The notes under the pieces: model-generated
What the model saw: the letters and a program-made list of their open reading frames with translations, nothing else
Told to the model about the DNA's origin: nothing
The model's database searches: none
NCBI RefSeq assembly: GCF_036323735.1
Contig: NC_086034.1
Span: 37,580,939 to 37,644,938, forward strand
Length of the DNA: 64,000 nucleotides
Reading direction: 5' to 3'
Source of the DNA: Rattus norvegicus
Lineage: Eukaryota > Chordata > Mammalia > Rodentia > Muridae
Translations under genes and position numbers: made by a program
Part shown: positions 35,270 to 47,398 of the stretch, piece by piece
Layout of the letters: every line of letters starts with the position of its first letter
Position numbering within the stretch: the stretch's first letter is position 1

Positions 35270-35632
35270 AGTTAGTTAGCTTCCAGCTGTCAACTTGGCA
35301 CAGCCTAGAGTTATTTGAGGGAGTCTCAATTAAGGGGTTGCGTTGGCTTATGAGTGTGACTTGGGCATTCCCTTAATTGATTAGTAGTTGATACAGGAAG
35401 ACCCAGTGGGTGTTACCAACCCTGGGCTGATGGACCTGAGCTTTATAAGAAAGATAGCCGAAGTTGAGCCTAGGAGAGAAGCAGTATTGGGCATCCCTCC
35501 ATGGTTTCTGCCTCAAGTCCCTGCCCTGCTAGCATCCTTGCCCCGATGTCTCTCAAGGATGGCCTGTAATCTGTAATATGAAATAAATTCTTTCCAGGTT
35601 ACCTTGGGTCATGGTGTTTATCGTGGCAATAG
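35270..35632 (+). repeat. Dispersed rodent repeat (unnamed family C)
   Basis: Starts near 'ttccagctgtcaacttggca' and ends with AATAAA (35582-35587) and 'ggtcatggtgtttatcgtgg'. I recognise this as a common rodent repeat with a polyadenylation-like end, possibly LTR-derived, but do not name it. Confidence 0.6.
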
Positions 35633-35644
35633 ATATTTTAATTG

Positions 35645-35905
35645 CTTAAAATTATGTTCATGTAAGTGCACATGAGTGCAGTGCCTGAGAGAACCGGAAG
35701 AGGCTGTTGGATTCCTCCTTCCTCCTTGAGCTGGAGCCTTCTGACTTGGGTGCTGGGAACTGAATTAAGATCCTCTGCAAGGGGTTGGGGATTTAGCTCA
35801 GTGGTAGAGTGCTTGCCTAGCAAGCACAAGGCCCTGGGTTCAGTCCTCAGCTCCGGGGGGAGAAAAAAAAAGATCCTCTGCAAGAGCCACTGTTCCCTCA
35901 AAAAA
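35645..35905 (-). repeat. B2 SINE, antisense, split by an ID element
   Basis: The left part 35645-35781 carries 'agagaaccggaagaggctgt' and 'ggtgctgggaactgaattaa'. The right part 35870-35905 resumes with 'gatcctctgcaagagccact'. The ID insertion at 35781-35869 separates the two parts and duplicates 15 bases of the B2. Confidence 0.8.
35781..35869 (+). repeat. ID SINE, sense, inserted in a B2 copy
   Basis: Complete ID including 'gcttgcctagcaagcacaag' and a short A-rich tail. The target duplication AAGATCCTCTGCAAG lies at 35767-35781 and 35870-35884 and is exact (one G is shared with the ID start). Confidence 0.95.
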
Positions 35906-37014
35906 TAATGAGGAAAACTAGCGTATATCATGATATAGCCTTGATTGATTAGCATTTTAAAGCTCAAAACTTAAATATGCCTCTTAGTGACTGACATATG
36001 TTATCTAGTTGAGACTAGCCACCTTTAAGTTAATACTGACATAACAACCCCGTATGCTGACTTTGTTTACTTTCAGATGTGCTACGTTAAACTCATTTGA
36101 TAATTTGCCAACTAATGGGGAAAATTCTAGCATGTAGACAGTAGGGACTCACTAGTTTCCTTGGTCAGATTTTGAGAGTGAAGGAATTCTAATGTTGAAA
36201 GGTACTGGAGTTGTTTGAGATGGAAACTTTTCTTATGCCTCAAGGCCTGTGGGAAGAGATTGCAATTGGAGCCAGGGTCACTTGGTAACATGAAAATTAT
36301 TGATGTTTGGTTGTCATGAAGACAAAGTAGTTTAGCATTAATGGTGCAGTAGTAGTGCAGGAACTGGCCTAACCCTAGAGCCACTTCCTTGGCTGCCGTT
36401 TGCTGGGGTCCATAAATGCAATCTTTATTACCTTCTGTTGTTTAACTGGCAGGGTTATTCATATAGACACGTTCTTTGATAAGATGTTTAGAGGTTCACT
36501 GAAAGCTATGTGTATTTCAGAGAAGTCAGAGTTTTAGATCTTGTTATTTCTCGGCCCCTCCCTTCCCTTTCTCTCTCTTTCCTTCCCTTTCTCTGCTTTT
36601 CCTGGCAGGGAAACGGAATGAACAACCATTTGGGCCTGTGAGAATTCTGTGGCAGAGCTCTAACTCCACACATTTTCTCCGAGCACGTTCTGGAAAGTGA
36701 CTGTTTAAGACTCACTCCTAAGCTGTATCCCTCCCCACCACTTTATAAACAGAAGAGAGCTGCTCTACAGGGTTTCTATAACCTGGATTTCTTACAAATC
36801 AATTTCTGTTTCATCAGGATGAAGATGTTTAGAGCTACTGGATCATGTCCTCTATAAGAATTGGAAAGAAGTCCATGTCTATGAGAGCAAAGGGAAGGTG
36901 GTGTGGGATGAATTTGATAGACCCTGAACCAGGCATTCGTGATAAAACATTTATCTTTTAACTAATTTAGCAATAAGGAGAAAAAAGAAGCTTCCCTCAA
37001 TGTGTGTTGTGAGC
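35906..37014. other. Unique intron sequence
   Basis: No repeat family or exon recognised. A C/T-rich stretch lies at 36552-36603. Confidence 0.45.
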
Positions 37015-37128
37015 AAGTGTTTGCTGGTCCACCTAGTGAAAGTGCTTACCTCTAAGCCTGCATTTGAAACTCCCTCCTGCCTCCTCAGATAACCCCCAGA
37101 ACACACAAAATAAATAAATAAAATGTAA
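37015..37128 (+). repeat. Possible old tRNA-derived SINE with AAAT tail
   Basis: The region 'aagtgcttacctctaagcct' followed by an (AAAT)n run at 37107-37122 resembles a decayed B2/B4 copy. Weak. Confidence 0.3.
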
Positions 37129-37663
37129 TTCAGAATGTTTCCTGGTTGTCAGACCTTATACAAGAAAGAGATTTAAAATGATTGTGTTGGTGACAACCAG
37201 AGGTGTTTGTACTACGTGAGGTCCTTCGGTTCCATCATAGCCTAATATTAATGAACGTTACACAAGCCACCACCGTAGCTCATAGTCTAGGGATTGTTCA
37301 AGCCACAGTGACAGAACATGCAGAGGAAAGAAAGAAACGCTACCTGCTACCCTCATCTCTGGTCCAGTTCAGCTATCTAAAAACCCCAGGAAAGGGCTTC
37401 CCTAAGTCCAGCCCCTGGATGCTCAGGCTCTGGTTAGAAGTGGAGATACAGAGAAGAGTATGTGTGGAAGATGACTTCGGGCCCAGGCAGTTGTCAATGT
37501 GATCCTGCTACTTTTCTTAGAGCATAATGTTCAATTGATCACACCTTACCTTGTCTGTATAATGGATACTGACCCCCTCATAGTGCTACCTTGGAGGCTG
37601 GGGAGGGCAAAAACTAAAATATGTAAGCCATCCCTCTACCATATTCGTCCTCATGTTATCCTG

Positions 37664-37965
37664 TGTCTTAGCTACTTTTCTATTGCTGTGATAAAACAAC
37701 AGGACCAAGGCAACTTGTGCAGTAGTTCCAGAAGGACGGAGAGGCAGTGTGATGGCAGGCAGGCAGGGATGGTGCTGGAGCAGCAGCTTAGGGCTCGGAA
37801 AGGAAGCAGAGAGTCCTCTGAAACCTCAGAGCTTACTCCTAGTGACATACTTCGTCCTGCAAGGCCACACCTCCTAAGCTTACACAAACACCCACCAACA
37901 AGGAACCAAGGTTTTTTCAAATGCCTGAGACTTACAGGGACATCTCACACAAAGTACGACAGCCT
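37664..37965 (+). repeat. Dispersed rodent repeat (unnamed family A), shorter copy 3
   Basis: Opens 'gtcttagctacttttctatt', shares 'gaccaaggcaact' and 'aaggccacacctcctaag' with the copies at 11908 and 31702, and lacks part of the middle. Confidence 0.6.
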
Positions 37966-38277
37966 TGGAGTATGATTCGGCCTGCTCTTACCTTGTTTAA
38001 AACCATTTGTTAAGGGAGAAAAGACGGGGGAGAGGACACTTCTTAAAGCAACATGCAGGAGTTCATGGTAGTTCAAACACTTCTCTGTGAGATCCATTAA
38101 AAATTGAACAAAATCCTCATGTCTATTGAGCTTCTATTCCCACGTAAGATTGGCAGAAACTGTAACTGACATGATCATGCACAAGCCTGGAAATGCTAAA
38201 GGAAATGTCTTTTTTTAAATCCAGTGATATACAAGCATATAAAAACAAAATCTTTAATAGGGATGGTAACCTTTGAA

Positions 38278-38975
38278 TAATTTGATATCAACCAAACACA
38301 GCATAACAAGTTACAAGAAGACTAGATCCAAACCCTCCTATCAAGGCTGGATGAGGCAACCCAGTAAGAGGAAAGGGGTCCCAAGAACAGACAAAAGGGT
38401 CAGAGACACCCCCCAAGCTCCAGTAGTTAGGAGTCCCACAAAAACCAAACGTAACATATATACAAAGGGCCTAGCACAGACCCATGCAGGCTCCGTGATT
38501 GTCATGTCAGTCTCTGTAAGTCTGTGAACCCTGCTTAGTTGATTCTGTGGGGCGTGTGTTCTCATGGTGTCCTCGGCCCCTCTGGATCTTGCAATCCTTC
38601 TTCTCTACTCTTTCTCCCCTGCTCTGACTAATGTTTGGCTGTGGGTCTCTGTATCTGCTCCCACCAGTTGCTAGATGAGGACAACAGTCTCTGAGGACAA
38701 TGGGGCTAAGCTCCAATCTAAGATCGTAGCAGATATCACTAGGAATCCTTTCTTTGACATTTTTTGTTGTTTTTATTTTATTTTTTATTTTATTTTATTT
38801 GACCAGTTGCATTTGATTCTATCCTAGGTCTCTGGACTTTCAGAGACTCTGACCAGCCAGGCAGTTGAGATGGGGGCTCCCTGTCAGGTGGGCCTCAAGT
38901 TGAGCCAGTCATTAGTTGGTCACTCCCACAAATTCTATGCCACCGTTGTCCCAGCATGCCTAGAAGGCAGGACAA
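38278..38975 (-). mobile_element. LINE-1 3'-region fragment, antisense
   Basis: Contains 'aatgtttggctgtgggtctc', 'ggtcactcccacaaattcta' and 'atcctaggtctctggacttt', which I recognise as parts of a widespread rodent LINE-1 3' segment in antisense. A T/A-rich run at 38758-38800 interrupts it. No reverse transcriptase motifs. Boundaries are approximate. Confidence 0.55.
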
Positions 38976-38979
38976 GCAA

Positions 38980-41230
38980 GACATAAAAGTGCCATAAGCA
39001 CAGGAATAGGGACACTTAGATGGACTATATCAGAGAAAAGAGAGTCAGCATTTAGAGGGAAAATCAAGTTCTTGAGGATTAACCTGGCTGTCTTTCTTCT
39101 GGGTGGTGATGTTGGTGACAGTAGAACTGAGTGCAGGATAGTGTAAGTCAGATTCTGCAGTGCACATCTTCTAGGTTCGGTTAGATGAAAGCCACAGATT
39201 TGGCTGGTACTGGAATATCATAGCCCCTAGAGCTCAAGAGTTTTGTCATGTTACTTAACCAAAGGTAAGATTGCCCAAAATTGTTTTCATACATTATTGG
39301 TTTCTAATACTTGGAAGGCTCCCAGTCTGTGTAGAGAACAAGATGGCATCACTTGCTACAAATGCTCTTAAAGAATCCCTTCCTCACTCAACCTTTAGAC
39401 AAAGGAGCATTTATAAAATCAAAGAAATTAGTAACATGGTGTCAGTGCATTGGAGGAGCCGTTTGCCTCTGCCGAAGCCCTCTGGATTAAGCTAATTGCA
39501 TTCTTTTGAAAGTCAGTCACCTTTTGCACACGACAGTTTTGTGCCAAGAGAATGGAAATGTCAGGTCTTTCTATTAAGAGAAGTGCATCTCCTCTACATT
39601 GTCTGAGGCAGAAAGAGGCCTCCTCAGATGAATCTGATTAGAACCATCTTCAGTCATCTGTGTATGTCCCACCTTACGCTGTGTTCCGAGGTGGCCTTGT
39701 CCTCGGGCACTGCTTCCTGAAGTCTGTGGGGTGGATCTTCAGCAGTAGACAAGTACACTAATATCTGACAGCCTCCTTCAGATTATTTTGGGATGCCGTG
39801 TGCAAGACTGTGTTATTTTAGTTCGTTGACTAGCACATGTTCTCCAGAGTTTGCTAATAGGCTGTTTTATTTGTCTTTCTGAAACTCGGCCTCTCTGGTA
39901 TCCAGGCTATGCTAAGGAGTAGGAGGTGGACACGTTCTCACGAAGACTGGCAGTAACTATATTTTGTAAGACGGAGTTATTTCCGGTATTTTAGTACTAA
40001 GACTCTATAGTCCTGGAATTTCATATCAATGACTGAGTTATATGTTGCTTTTTATTTTCAGTGAGACCAGACTAAAAACCTGAATGAAGAGGGCTTAGAA
40101 CAGCAGGTCTCAAAGGCTACTTTTGAGCTCCACCCTAAAATTAACTCAACATGGGAAGGAATGACAGGACATGTATGGACGAACTACTGTGTGCTATAAA
40201 GATCATGTTGGCTGTTTTCACACAGACAGCTAGCCCGTGTTTCCCCTGAATGTTTCAAGATTGGAGGCTAGTATTCCTCACACATAATTCTATTCAGATC
40301 AGATTTGTAATAGTTCTATAAACTTTTGTTTGGTTTTCATTTTGTTTTCATCATCTGTGAAGTTCAGATTTTAACCTCACTTTTGCAGTTTTTGAGACCC
40401 TTTAGAACCCTTTCCACCCACTGTGTGCTATTGAGAACCTGGGCTTTCGTGCAGACTATGCAAGTGCTCTCCATGGAGCCTCCTCCTCAAGCTAGAGAAG
40501 GCATTGTAGCTACCTCCCTATCCCCGCATTTCTTCTCAGCCCAGAATTTTGAAATTTATATTTATATGAGTTTTTAGTCACATCATACCCTTCTCTGAAT
40601 AATGAGAAATTAGATTAATAAATCAACTACTTACAGACTTGGCCAAAGTCACATGGCTGGGGAATAAAAGACCCAGCTATGAGTACAAACTCAAATCTCA
40701 CTGTACTTGCTCTCTTGGTGCATTTTGCTGCCTGTAGAAGATAAAAACAAAAGCTTTAAGTGCTTTGAAAGGGTTCACAGCTATTTGTATGACTAGAATA
40801 TAATCCATTTTAGCAAAGAGAACTAGGTTATGTGCTGTTTCTACATTGAGCCAAATTTTATGTTTTCAGTCTGTAACTGAAGTTTTCAGGCTTCAGTATT
40901 AATTCTGTATTCCCATTAATGAGAAAGCCGGCTCTCATTAGAGCAGGTGACCAATAGGTGAAATCAGAGAGAACGGTTTAGGGGGGAAAGTATTCTAGTA
41001 ACTGCTGATTGTGTCCTACAACATACTGTGCTAATTGCCTTGGAGTAAACTAATAATGTTTCAACCAGATTTTCTAGAACCCCACAAGTAGCCATAGGTT
41101 GCCTCTTATTAGGATAGTTTTATTATATCATTTCCTTTGTAGAAAGGCAAGGAGTTTTCAGTCTCTGTGAGTTTTACGTAAGTCTTTGAGGTTTGAGGAC
41201 AGTGACAGCTGTCATTACTGCATGCCTACA
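38980..41230. other. Unique intron sequence
   Basis: No repeat, exon or RNA gene recognised over about 2.2 kb. Confidence 0.45.
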
Positions 41231-41236
41231 TTGTAT

Positions 41237-41384
41237 TTTTTTTTCCCAAGACAGGGTTTCCAGCTGTGGCTGTCCTAGAACTCACTCTGTAGACTAGTTT
41301 GACCTCTAACTCAGAGATCTGCCTGCCTTTGCCTCTGGAGTGCTGGGATTAAAGGCATGTGCCACCACCACCGCCTGGCTGTAT
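41237..41384 (-). repeat. B1 SINE, antisense
   Basis: A T-rich antisense tail, 'aagacagggtttccagctgt', 'tagaactcactctgtagact' and 'aaaggcatgtgccaccacca' follow the B1 consensus closely; this is the best-preserved B1 in the window. Confidence 0.92.
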
Positions 41385-41389
41385 TGTAT

Positions 41390-41985
41390 TTTTGAGTACA
41401 GAAAAATCTTCCCCAGTGACAGCCTGGCAGATACCACGTATGAATCGTAGCCATGCTTGGTTAGAAAAGTGATAGCACTAATTTTTGTTTGGTTTTTGGT
41501 GACTATAGCTGTTCCAGAACAATCTTGATATTGTATATTATTTTTATTTTGCCAAAGGGAAGCATATGTGTACTTTTGGAAGATGGGAAAGCAACCAGTA
41601 GTCGAATTGCTTTCTCCGGATCTTGCCCAGTGTGTAGCTTGGGGCTAAAGAAGAGTGTTGGAAGATGAGAAGTGTGTGTTATCAAGGGTCCAGCTCTACA
41701 ACAGCCATTGTTGAAGGCAGAAACCAGGAAGAAGTGAGTAAAGTCAGAAGTCCCTACACTTGGAGGACACTGGAAGGGGGAGAGCCAATGAAGCTGGTTT
41801 CTGTTGGGTCACAAAGGTCATAGAACAGAACAAACAACAACAGATCTAGACAAGGTGAAAGCGCAGATCTCTTCCAACTTGGCTTATGCTGCTGTCTTTC
41901 CGGAATTACTAATGTTACTCTTTTCTGCATTTTCTTTTTGAACTAAATAATTAATAAATAAAACCGGGCAGCAGGTTCATACCTG
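41390..41985. other. Unique intron sequence
   Basis: No repeat, exon or RNA gene recognised. Confidence 0.45.
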
Positions 41986-41986
41986 C

Positions 41987-41989
<3 letters not shown>

Positions 41990-42036
<47 letters not shown>
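41990..42036. repeat. (AC)n microsatellite
   Basis: About 23 AC units. Confidence 0.97.
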
Positions 42037-42038
<2 letters not shown>

Positions 42039-42049
42039 CTTTATGTTTT

Positions 42050-42490
42050 GATAAGCCTTATACAGCTCAATACCTGGGACACTGTCTAACCTCCATGCCA
42101 TTAATCCACCTCCCACCAGCTGATGATCCAGTTATTACTTACTAGACTCTATGCATCTTGGCTGCCCTGGACCCAGAGGACTCTGCTCTCCTGGCTCCTT
42201 CACATGGCGTCCATGCCTCTCTGTCCTGCACTCTTCTCACGTGGCATCTCCTCCTCCACAATCTCCAGTCCTAGGGAGGCAGATTTCCTATCTCCCTCTC
42301 CATGACCCAAGCCCAGGAAATCCTCGCCCTCCCCCAGCGCCCATCCCCTCCACCCTTACCTCTATCTGTCCTTCCCAACTATTAGCTGTTGGCCATTTTT
42401 ATTTACCAGTCAGCCAATTGGGGGTAGGATCCCAGAAGCTACAAAGGCAGTTTTATGGGGGAATATAATTAGCATTAGAATATAAGCTAC
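42050..42490 (+). repeat. Dispersed repeat (unnamed family D), copy 1
   Basis: The segment 'agctgttggccatttttatt' with 'taccagtcagccaattgggg' recurs, diverged, at 47205-47250, and both copies are preceded by C-rich 'ccagcgcccat' type sequence. It is therefore a dispersed repeat rather than unique DNA. Family name not assigned. Confidence 0.5.
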
Positions 42491-43430
42491 ATTTTATCTA
42501 GTTAATGTTCTGCTTCCATCAGAAAGCCTTGCAGCCCAGCTCAAACATTCTTAGCCATTTACAGCACTTGTTTGACCACACAGCCTACTGGCTGCTGTTT
42601 GATAGCGCATTTGTGGTTGAGCCTGGGGTAGCCTGTTGAATGCTAGCTCCACATTTCATCAAGTAAGAACATGTGCTTGTTCTCCGTGGCAGCCCCGTGA
42701 GCTGCTTTTCTTTCTCAACTAGATAGAAGTGTCTCCTCTACTTCAAGGCAAGACAGTATTTTGGCTCATGATTTTAAAGGTTCATGGTTCAGTTCCTTTC
42801 GGACGGAGGGGCTACAGAGAAAGACTAACCAGAACCAAGGCTGAATGACAGAGATGGGTTCCCAGTGACTTGCCTGGATCAGCTAGCTCCTACCTCCTGA
42901 GGGTTTGGTGCCTCTAAAATAATGACATCAGTTAAAACAAATCAGGGGAATGTGGTCAGGTTTGGAGCCTGCTGTGGTATTTCTGGCTTAAACCATAATG
43001 CTGTCATTGCTACAAATTCGTTTCTTTTTAACCTTATCTCCCTACAAATCTATTGCTTGCTTTATGTACGTAGGTGTACACATTTATAATTATAGCCTTT
43101 ATGCATCGATTGCTTTATCACCATATAATGACTGCCTCATTCTTCAGACTTTTGCTTAAATTTTACTTATCGGGTTCAAGTGTAAATGCCCTCGCTGTCT
43201 TTTGGTTTCCATATGCACAGAATATCTTCTTCCAGCCCTTTGCTTTCAATGTGTTTGTGTTCTTAAAGGGAAGTGAACCTTCCACAGGTCACTCGCTATT
43301 TTAATACTGTAGTTTTCAGAATTTATTTTACTTTTTGAAAGGCTGGTCTCTGCCTTCCCCTGTCATTGTTCTTCTGTCTCAAAATATTCCCAGCTGATGT
43401 TATGATTGTTCATTTCCCTGCTGACGTTGG
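42491..43430. other. Mostly unique intron sequence with a possible old repeat
   Basis: About 42740-42935 (ttttggctcatgattttaaa ... gagggtttggtgcctct) loosely resembles unnamed family B. The rest shows nothing recognisable. Confidence 0.35.
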
Positions 43431-43434
43431 AGAA

Positions 43435-43653
43435 ATGGAGCTTCTCAACCTTCCTAAGCTGCGATCCTTTAATGTAGATGTTGTGGTGACCCCCAACCAT
43501 AAAATTACTATCATTGCTACTTCATTTCTGTAATCCTGCTGCTGTTATCAATTTTCAATGTAAATATCTGATTTGCAGAATGTCTGATATGCAACCCCCA
43601 TGAAAGGTCCTTCAGTTCCCAAAGGGGTGTCGACCCACAGGTTGAGAACCGGT
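43435..43653 (-). repeat. hAT-type MITE resembling URR1, inverted
   Basis: Ends in 'gacccacaggttgagaaccg' and starts 'ggagcttctcaacc'. The body 'gtggtgacccccaaccataa' is the reverse complement of the matching block in the other two copies. No convincing 8-bp duplication remains. Confidence 0.8.
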
Positions 43654-43659
43654 GCGGTA

Positions 43660-45320
43660 GGAGTTTGCCCGGGACGGTTGGGCTCCGCCTCATAGTCATT
43701 ATTCAGTGCATTTCTCCACCTTACCACTAGGAACAACCCCTTGTGTTATGCTAACTCCCTCCTGCAGCCAGCTTTTATTCTCACCTGTTTCCAGATTTGA
43801 ACATTGCAGTGCATGCTGATTCTGTGAACACGCTTTCTCTCTGACCATGTGTGCAGTTACTTGGAGCCAGAAGCTAGATTTCACTCAGTATCACCATCAT
43901 GCTTCCGTGACGAGGCACCTGCCAATACCTGCCAGTGCCTCCAAGTCACCCAAGTGGATCCCAGTATCTCAGGCAATCTGACCCGGCCTCCGTCACTGCC
44001 TCCAGCCATGTGTAACCTGCCTGGGCCATTTGTCACACCCTGCGTCCTGTCCCCTTTGCCATTCCGTCCTTGGCTTTCTCTTATCAGCACTGAAGGTTTC
44101 TGGCCTCCATTGCCTCTGGCTCAGACTGGAGATAGGGACCTAGCATTTGAAAGCATACTTATTTAATTAGGCTTATGTAGAAACACTGAAGCTCATTTAG
44201 GATAGGTTCAAGCCAGAAGAATGAGCACTTGTTTTCCAGCAGGAACCACGCCAGGAAACCCATGCTTTGGATCCTCTGTGGGCGCGGAGCCAGGGTTTGA
44301 GGTAGAATTTCAGTGCTCAGCAACTCACCTTCGTTAGCTGTTTCATAAACATACTTAGAGCTCCATGAAAAATGCTCACCATCTGTACTGTATCCAGTGG
44401 CAGCCAAGCAGAATGGAAATTTTATTCGTTTATTTATTACTTATTATTTATTTATTTTCACATATATATGGACTGTATTAGTTTTCATACTTTTTGATTC
44501 AACAGAAATGTTAAATGTACTGTCTAATAGACAAACAAAATAAGTTCTGGTCATAAGCTAATTTCAATTTTACTAGCATCCACATTGAGCTTTTAAAAAG
44601 CTAAGTAAAACACTGTTAGCATTTTACTGCCCCCACTGTGTTCAATTGTACATCACACATAGCAAGTCTTGAGTGTGATTTTACATCCTTTCCTGTTTGA
44701 AGTCTGATGAGCAGTGAAGGTGACAGCACATCCAGTTGCCTAGCGGCAGGTGAGGTCACCTTACTTCCGGAATGCAGCAGCTCTTACTGTGGCCTACTTT
44801 GAACCTCCACCTCTCCCGAATTCACTTATGTAAAAGTCTCTGTAGGAGCAAGCGCATGGGCGTTTTGAGAAAAGTGCACTGGTCATTCAGACAAGCATCT
44901 CCATTAAAGACTATGTCGATCTTTCAGTTTCTTCATCTCTGATATGACCGAACCCCTCTAGCTTTCATACCGTTCCAGAGAGTAATGGTTCAGATGCTGG
45001 CCTCCCATCCACAAGCCTGCTGGGATTTTCACTTTACCATAGCTATTTCTAACATAGAATAAGAAAGCCAGGCTAAGAATTTGTGCGGTTGTTTCTACCA
45101 CTAGGGTTAGGAACAAACTGTTTTTCAGGTTAATCCTTAGAGTCTAAGAAAATTAAGTGTGCTAACCCTTGCAGCCTAACACAAAAGCAGTGCATGGCTT
45201 CTTTGTGGAAGTCTCACTGTGGTGATTATGGCTGGGTGGATATTTCTGGGTACCTCCATTGTCTTGATTTGGCCCCTTGTCCCACCTGCCTGACAGACTA
45301 GGGCATTTGGGAAACTGCTT
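43660..45320. other. Unique intron sequence
   Basis: No repeat family or exon recognised. The open frame at 43849-44166 has no domain. An ATTT-rich run lies at 44425-44460. Confidence 0.45.
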
Positions 45321-45324
45321 AAGA

Positions 45325-45445
45325 AAATACTATATCACCAGATGGTGGGGGCACAAAATACTGTGTCACCAGGTGGTGGTGGCACAAAATACTGTGTCAC
45401 CGGGTAGTGGTGGCACAAAATACTGTGTCACCAGGTGGTGGTGGC
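45325..45445 (+). repeat. 31-bp tandem repeat formed from a B1 head and its flank
   Basis: The anchor 'CT(G/A)T(G/A)TCACC' starts at 45330, 45361, 45392 and 45423, an exact 31-base period over four units. Each unit joins flank sequence (aaaatactgtgtca) to the B1 head (ccaggtggtggtggcac). The last unit runs straight into the complete B1. Confidence 0.93.
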
Positions 45446-45556
45446 ACACTCCTTTAACTCCAGCACTCAGGAGGCAGAGGCAGGCAGACCTCTGAGTACA
45501 GGGCCAGCCAAGGCTACACAAAGAAACCCTGTCTTGAAAAACCAAAAAAAAAAAGA
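45432..45556 (+). repeat. B1 SINE, sense
   Basis: Head 'caggtggtggtggcacactc', core 'aactccagcactcaggaggc', right end 'ggctacacaaagaaaccctg' and an A-rich tail. Confidence 0.92.
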
Positions 45557-45589
45557 AAAAGAGAAAAGAAGTCCTCTAGCTTAAAGAAG

Positions 45590-45640
45590 AAAAAGAGGCA
45601 GGAAGGAAGGAAGAGAGGGAGGGAGGGAGGAAGGAGAAAT
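45590..45640. repeat. (GGAA)n/(GGGA)n purine run
   Basis: GGAA and GGGA units following the B1 tail. Confidence 0.9.
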
Positions 45641-45899
45641 GTTGTGGCAACGTAGCAATTAAATAGCATGAACAAGGCCAACACTGATACACAGGCTAAA
45701 GCAGAAGAAGATGGAAGGAGGGAAGCTCGCCAGGCCTCAGCGTCCTAGACAAGAGCTACAAGCAGCGAAGGACTACTGGGAGGAGAAATAGTCTCCCCTG
45801 AGAAGAACACACCAGTTCACTGTCCAACACCTAATGGTCAGCCCTGGAAACATAGTCCTACAACTAACATTATACAGACTATGCGAGCTGTATTTATGT

Positions 45900-45902
<3 letters not shown>

Positions 45903-45941
<39 letters not shown>
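45903..45941. repeat. (GT)n microsatellite
   Basis: About nineteen GT units. Confidence 0.97.
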
Positions 45942-45943
<2 letters not shown>

Positions 45944-46033
45944 CAATTATAGAAAGAAGCTATGAATTTGAAAGAGAGCAAGGAGTTATACATGAGAAGG
46001 CTTACAGGGTGGAAAGGGAAGGGGAAATGATGT

Positions 46034-46089
46034 AATTATATATGATATATATGTATGTATATATATATCATAATATATATATTATGATA
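46034..46089. repeat. AT-rich run with a 24-bp perfect palindrome
   Basis: TATA-rich sequence; 46066-46089 is an exact palindrome starting TATCATAATATA, able to extrude as a cruciform. Confidence 0.93.
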
Positions 46090-46494
46090 GCTAACTCTGA
46101 ATGAAAATCCAATAAATTGTTTTAGAAACCTAAAACTAAATAGCAATTAAGGGCAGTTGACATCATTTTAACTGCTCTCTGGACGTTATAAGCTAACACA
46201 AGTTTTCAGCCTAGCATGTTTTTCAAGGCATCAGCTCTGAACCTATCAGGTTAACATTTCATGCTTAAAGTAATAGCAAGACTTCTGGAGTCCAGCAGAC
46301 AGCATGGCTTCCCACTCTTGGATTTGAAGGGAATTCTTTTCAGGAGGAGTCAGAATAGCTGTGCTTTCCCATGGAACTGAGAACGGCAGCATGCCTGCTC
46401 ACTGTAAGACTGTAAACCTCAGAAAGGTCATCCAAAGGTCCTTCAAGGACTATCCAGACGAATTGGAACTATAGACGGAAAGGTTTGCTTTTTT

Positions 46495-46600
46495 TTTCTT
46501 TTGGTTCTTTTTTTTTTTTTTTTTTTGGAGCTGGGAACTGAACCCAGGGCCTTGCGCTTCCTAGGCAAGCGCTCTACCACTGAGCTAAATCCCCAACCCC
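46495..46600 (-). repeat. ID SINE, antisense, with exact target duplication
   Basis: Complete antisense ID with a long T tail. AAGGTTTGCTTTTTT lies at 46480-46494 and 46601-46615. The body has few differences from the rat consensus, so the insertion is young. Confidence 0.97.
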
Positions 46601-46619
46601 AAGGTTTGCTTTTTTAACA

Positions 46620-46940
46620 CTAGTCTTATGACAGGTAAGCATGCTCTTGCCTACACTAACAAGAATACCCATTTATTTCTAATTTTGTATGACAGGATTA
46701 AAGTTTGATTATCCAGTTTAGGTCAAATGAATTTACTAATGGAATATTTTCATGATTCTCCATACCTAGGTTTGTGAAATGCTATTTAAGTCTGCATAAG
46801 TGTCAAGAAAAGCAGTGATTGGGACGGCTGTGTAGTTTCTATTTAAAAGAAGTTGTAGAAATATTTAATCCAGTCCAGGGTTTCTACCCCACCTTTGACC
46901 ATTTAGTTCCCGGATAAAAGACACACATAACCTTTATATT
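46620..46940. other. Unique intron sequence
   Basis: Nothing recognised. Confidence 0.4.
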
Positions 46941-46944
46941 TACA

Positions 46945-47385
46945 ATAAACCTTGATCAGCACTAGAGCTGGGCAGATATCTACCCTCTATGCTACTAAAA
47001 TCTATTTCCTGTCGATAAACCTGAGTTATGACTGTGTTTCATCTGGACTGCTCTTAACTCTAATTGGCCATGCTTTCTTGACTTCTAACCCATGGCAACT
47101 TGTTTTCTTCTTCCTCACCTTTTTCTCCCCCTTGTCATTCTTCTCCAACCAGCGCCCCATGCCCAGGAACCCTAAAACCCACCTATGTCTCATCTGCCCA
47201 GCTGTTGGCTGTTGGCGTCTTTATCTACCAGTCAAAAATAACTTGGGGATAAGGTCCCATAGCAACACTAGGGTCAATGTGCAGACTCTCTTTCCTCTCT
47301 GGGGCTCCCAGGTCTTGACAAAAAACAATATTAACCTTACAATACAAGCAGCATCGGACCAGCCTACTACAAGAAATTCTGGCTT
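46945..47385 (+). repeat. Dispersed repeat (unnamed family D), copy 2
   Basis: Shares 'agctgttggctgttggcgtc' and 'taccagtcaaaaataacttg' with the copy at 42050. The 157-codon open frame here is a repeat translation. Confidence 0.45.
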
Positions 47386-47398
47386 GGACCATCTAGAC

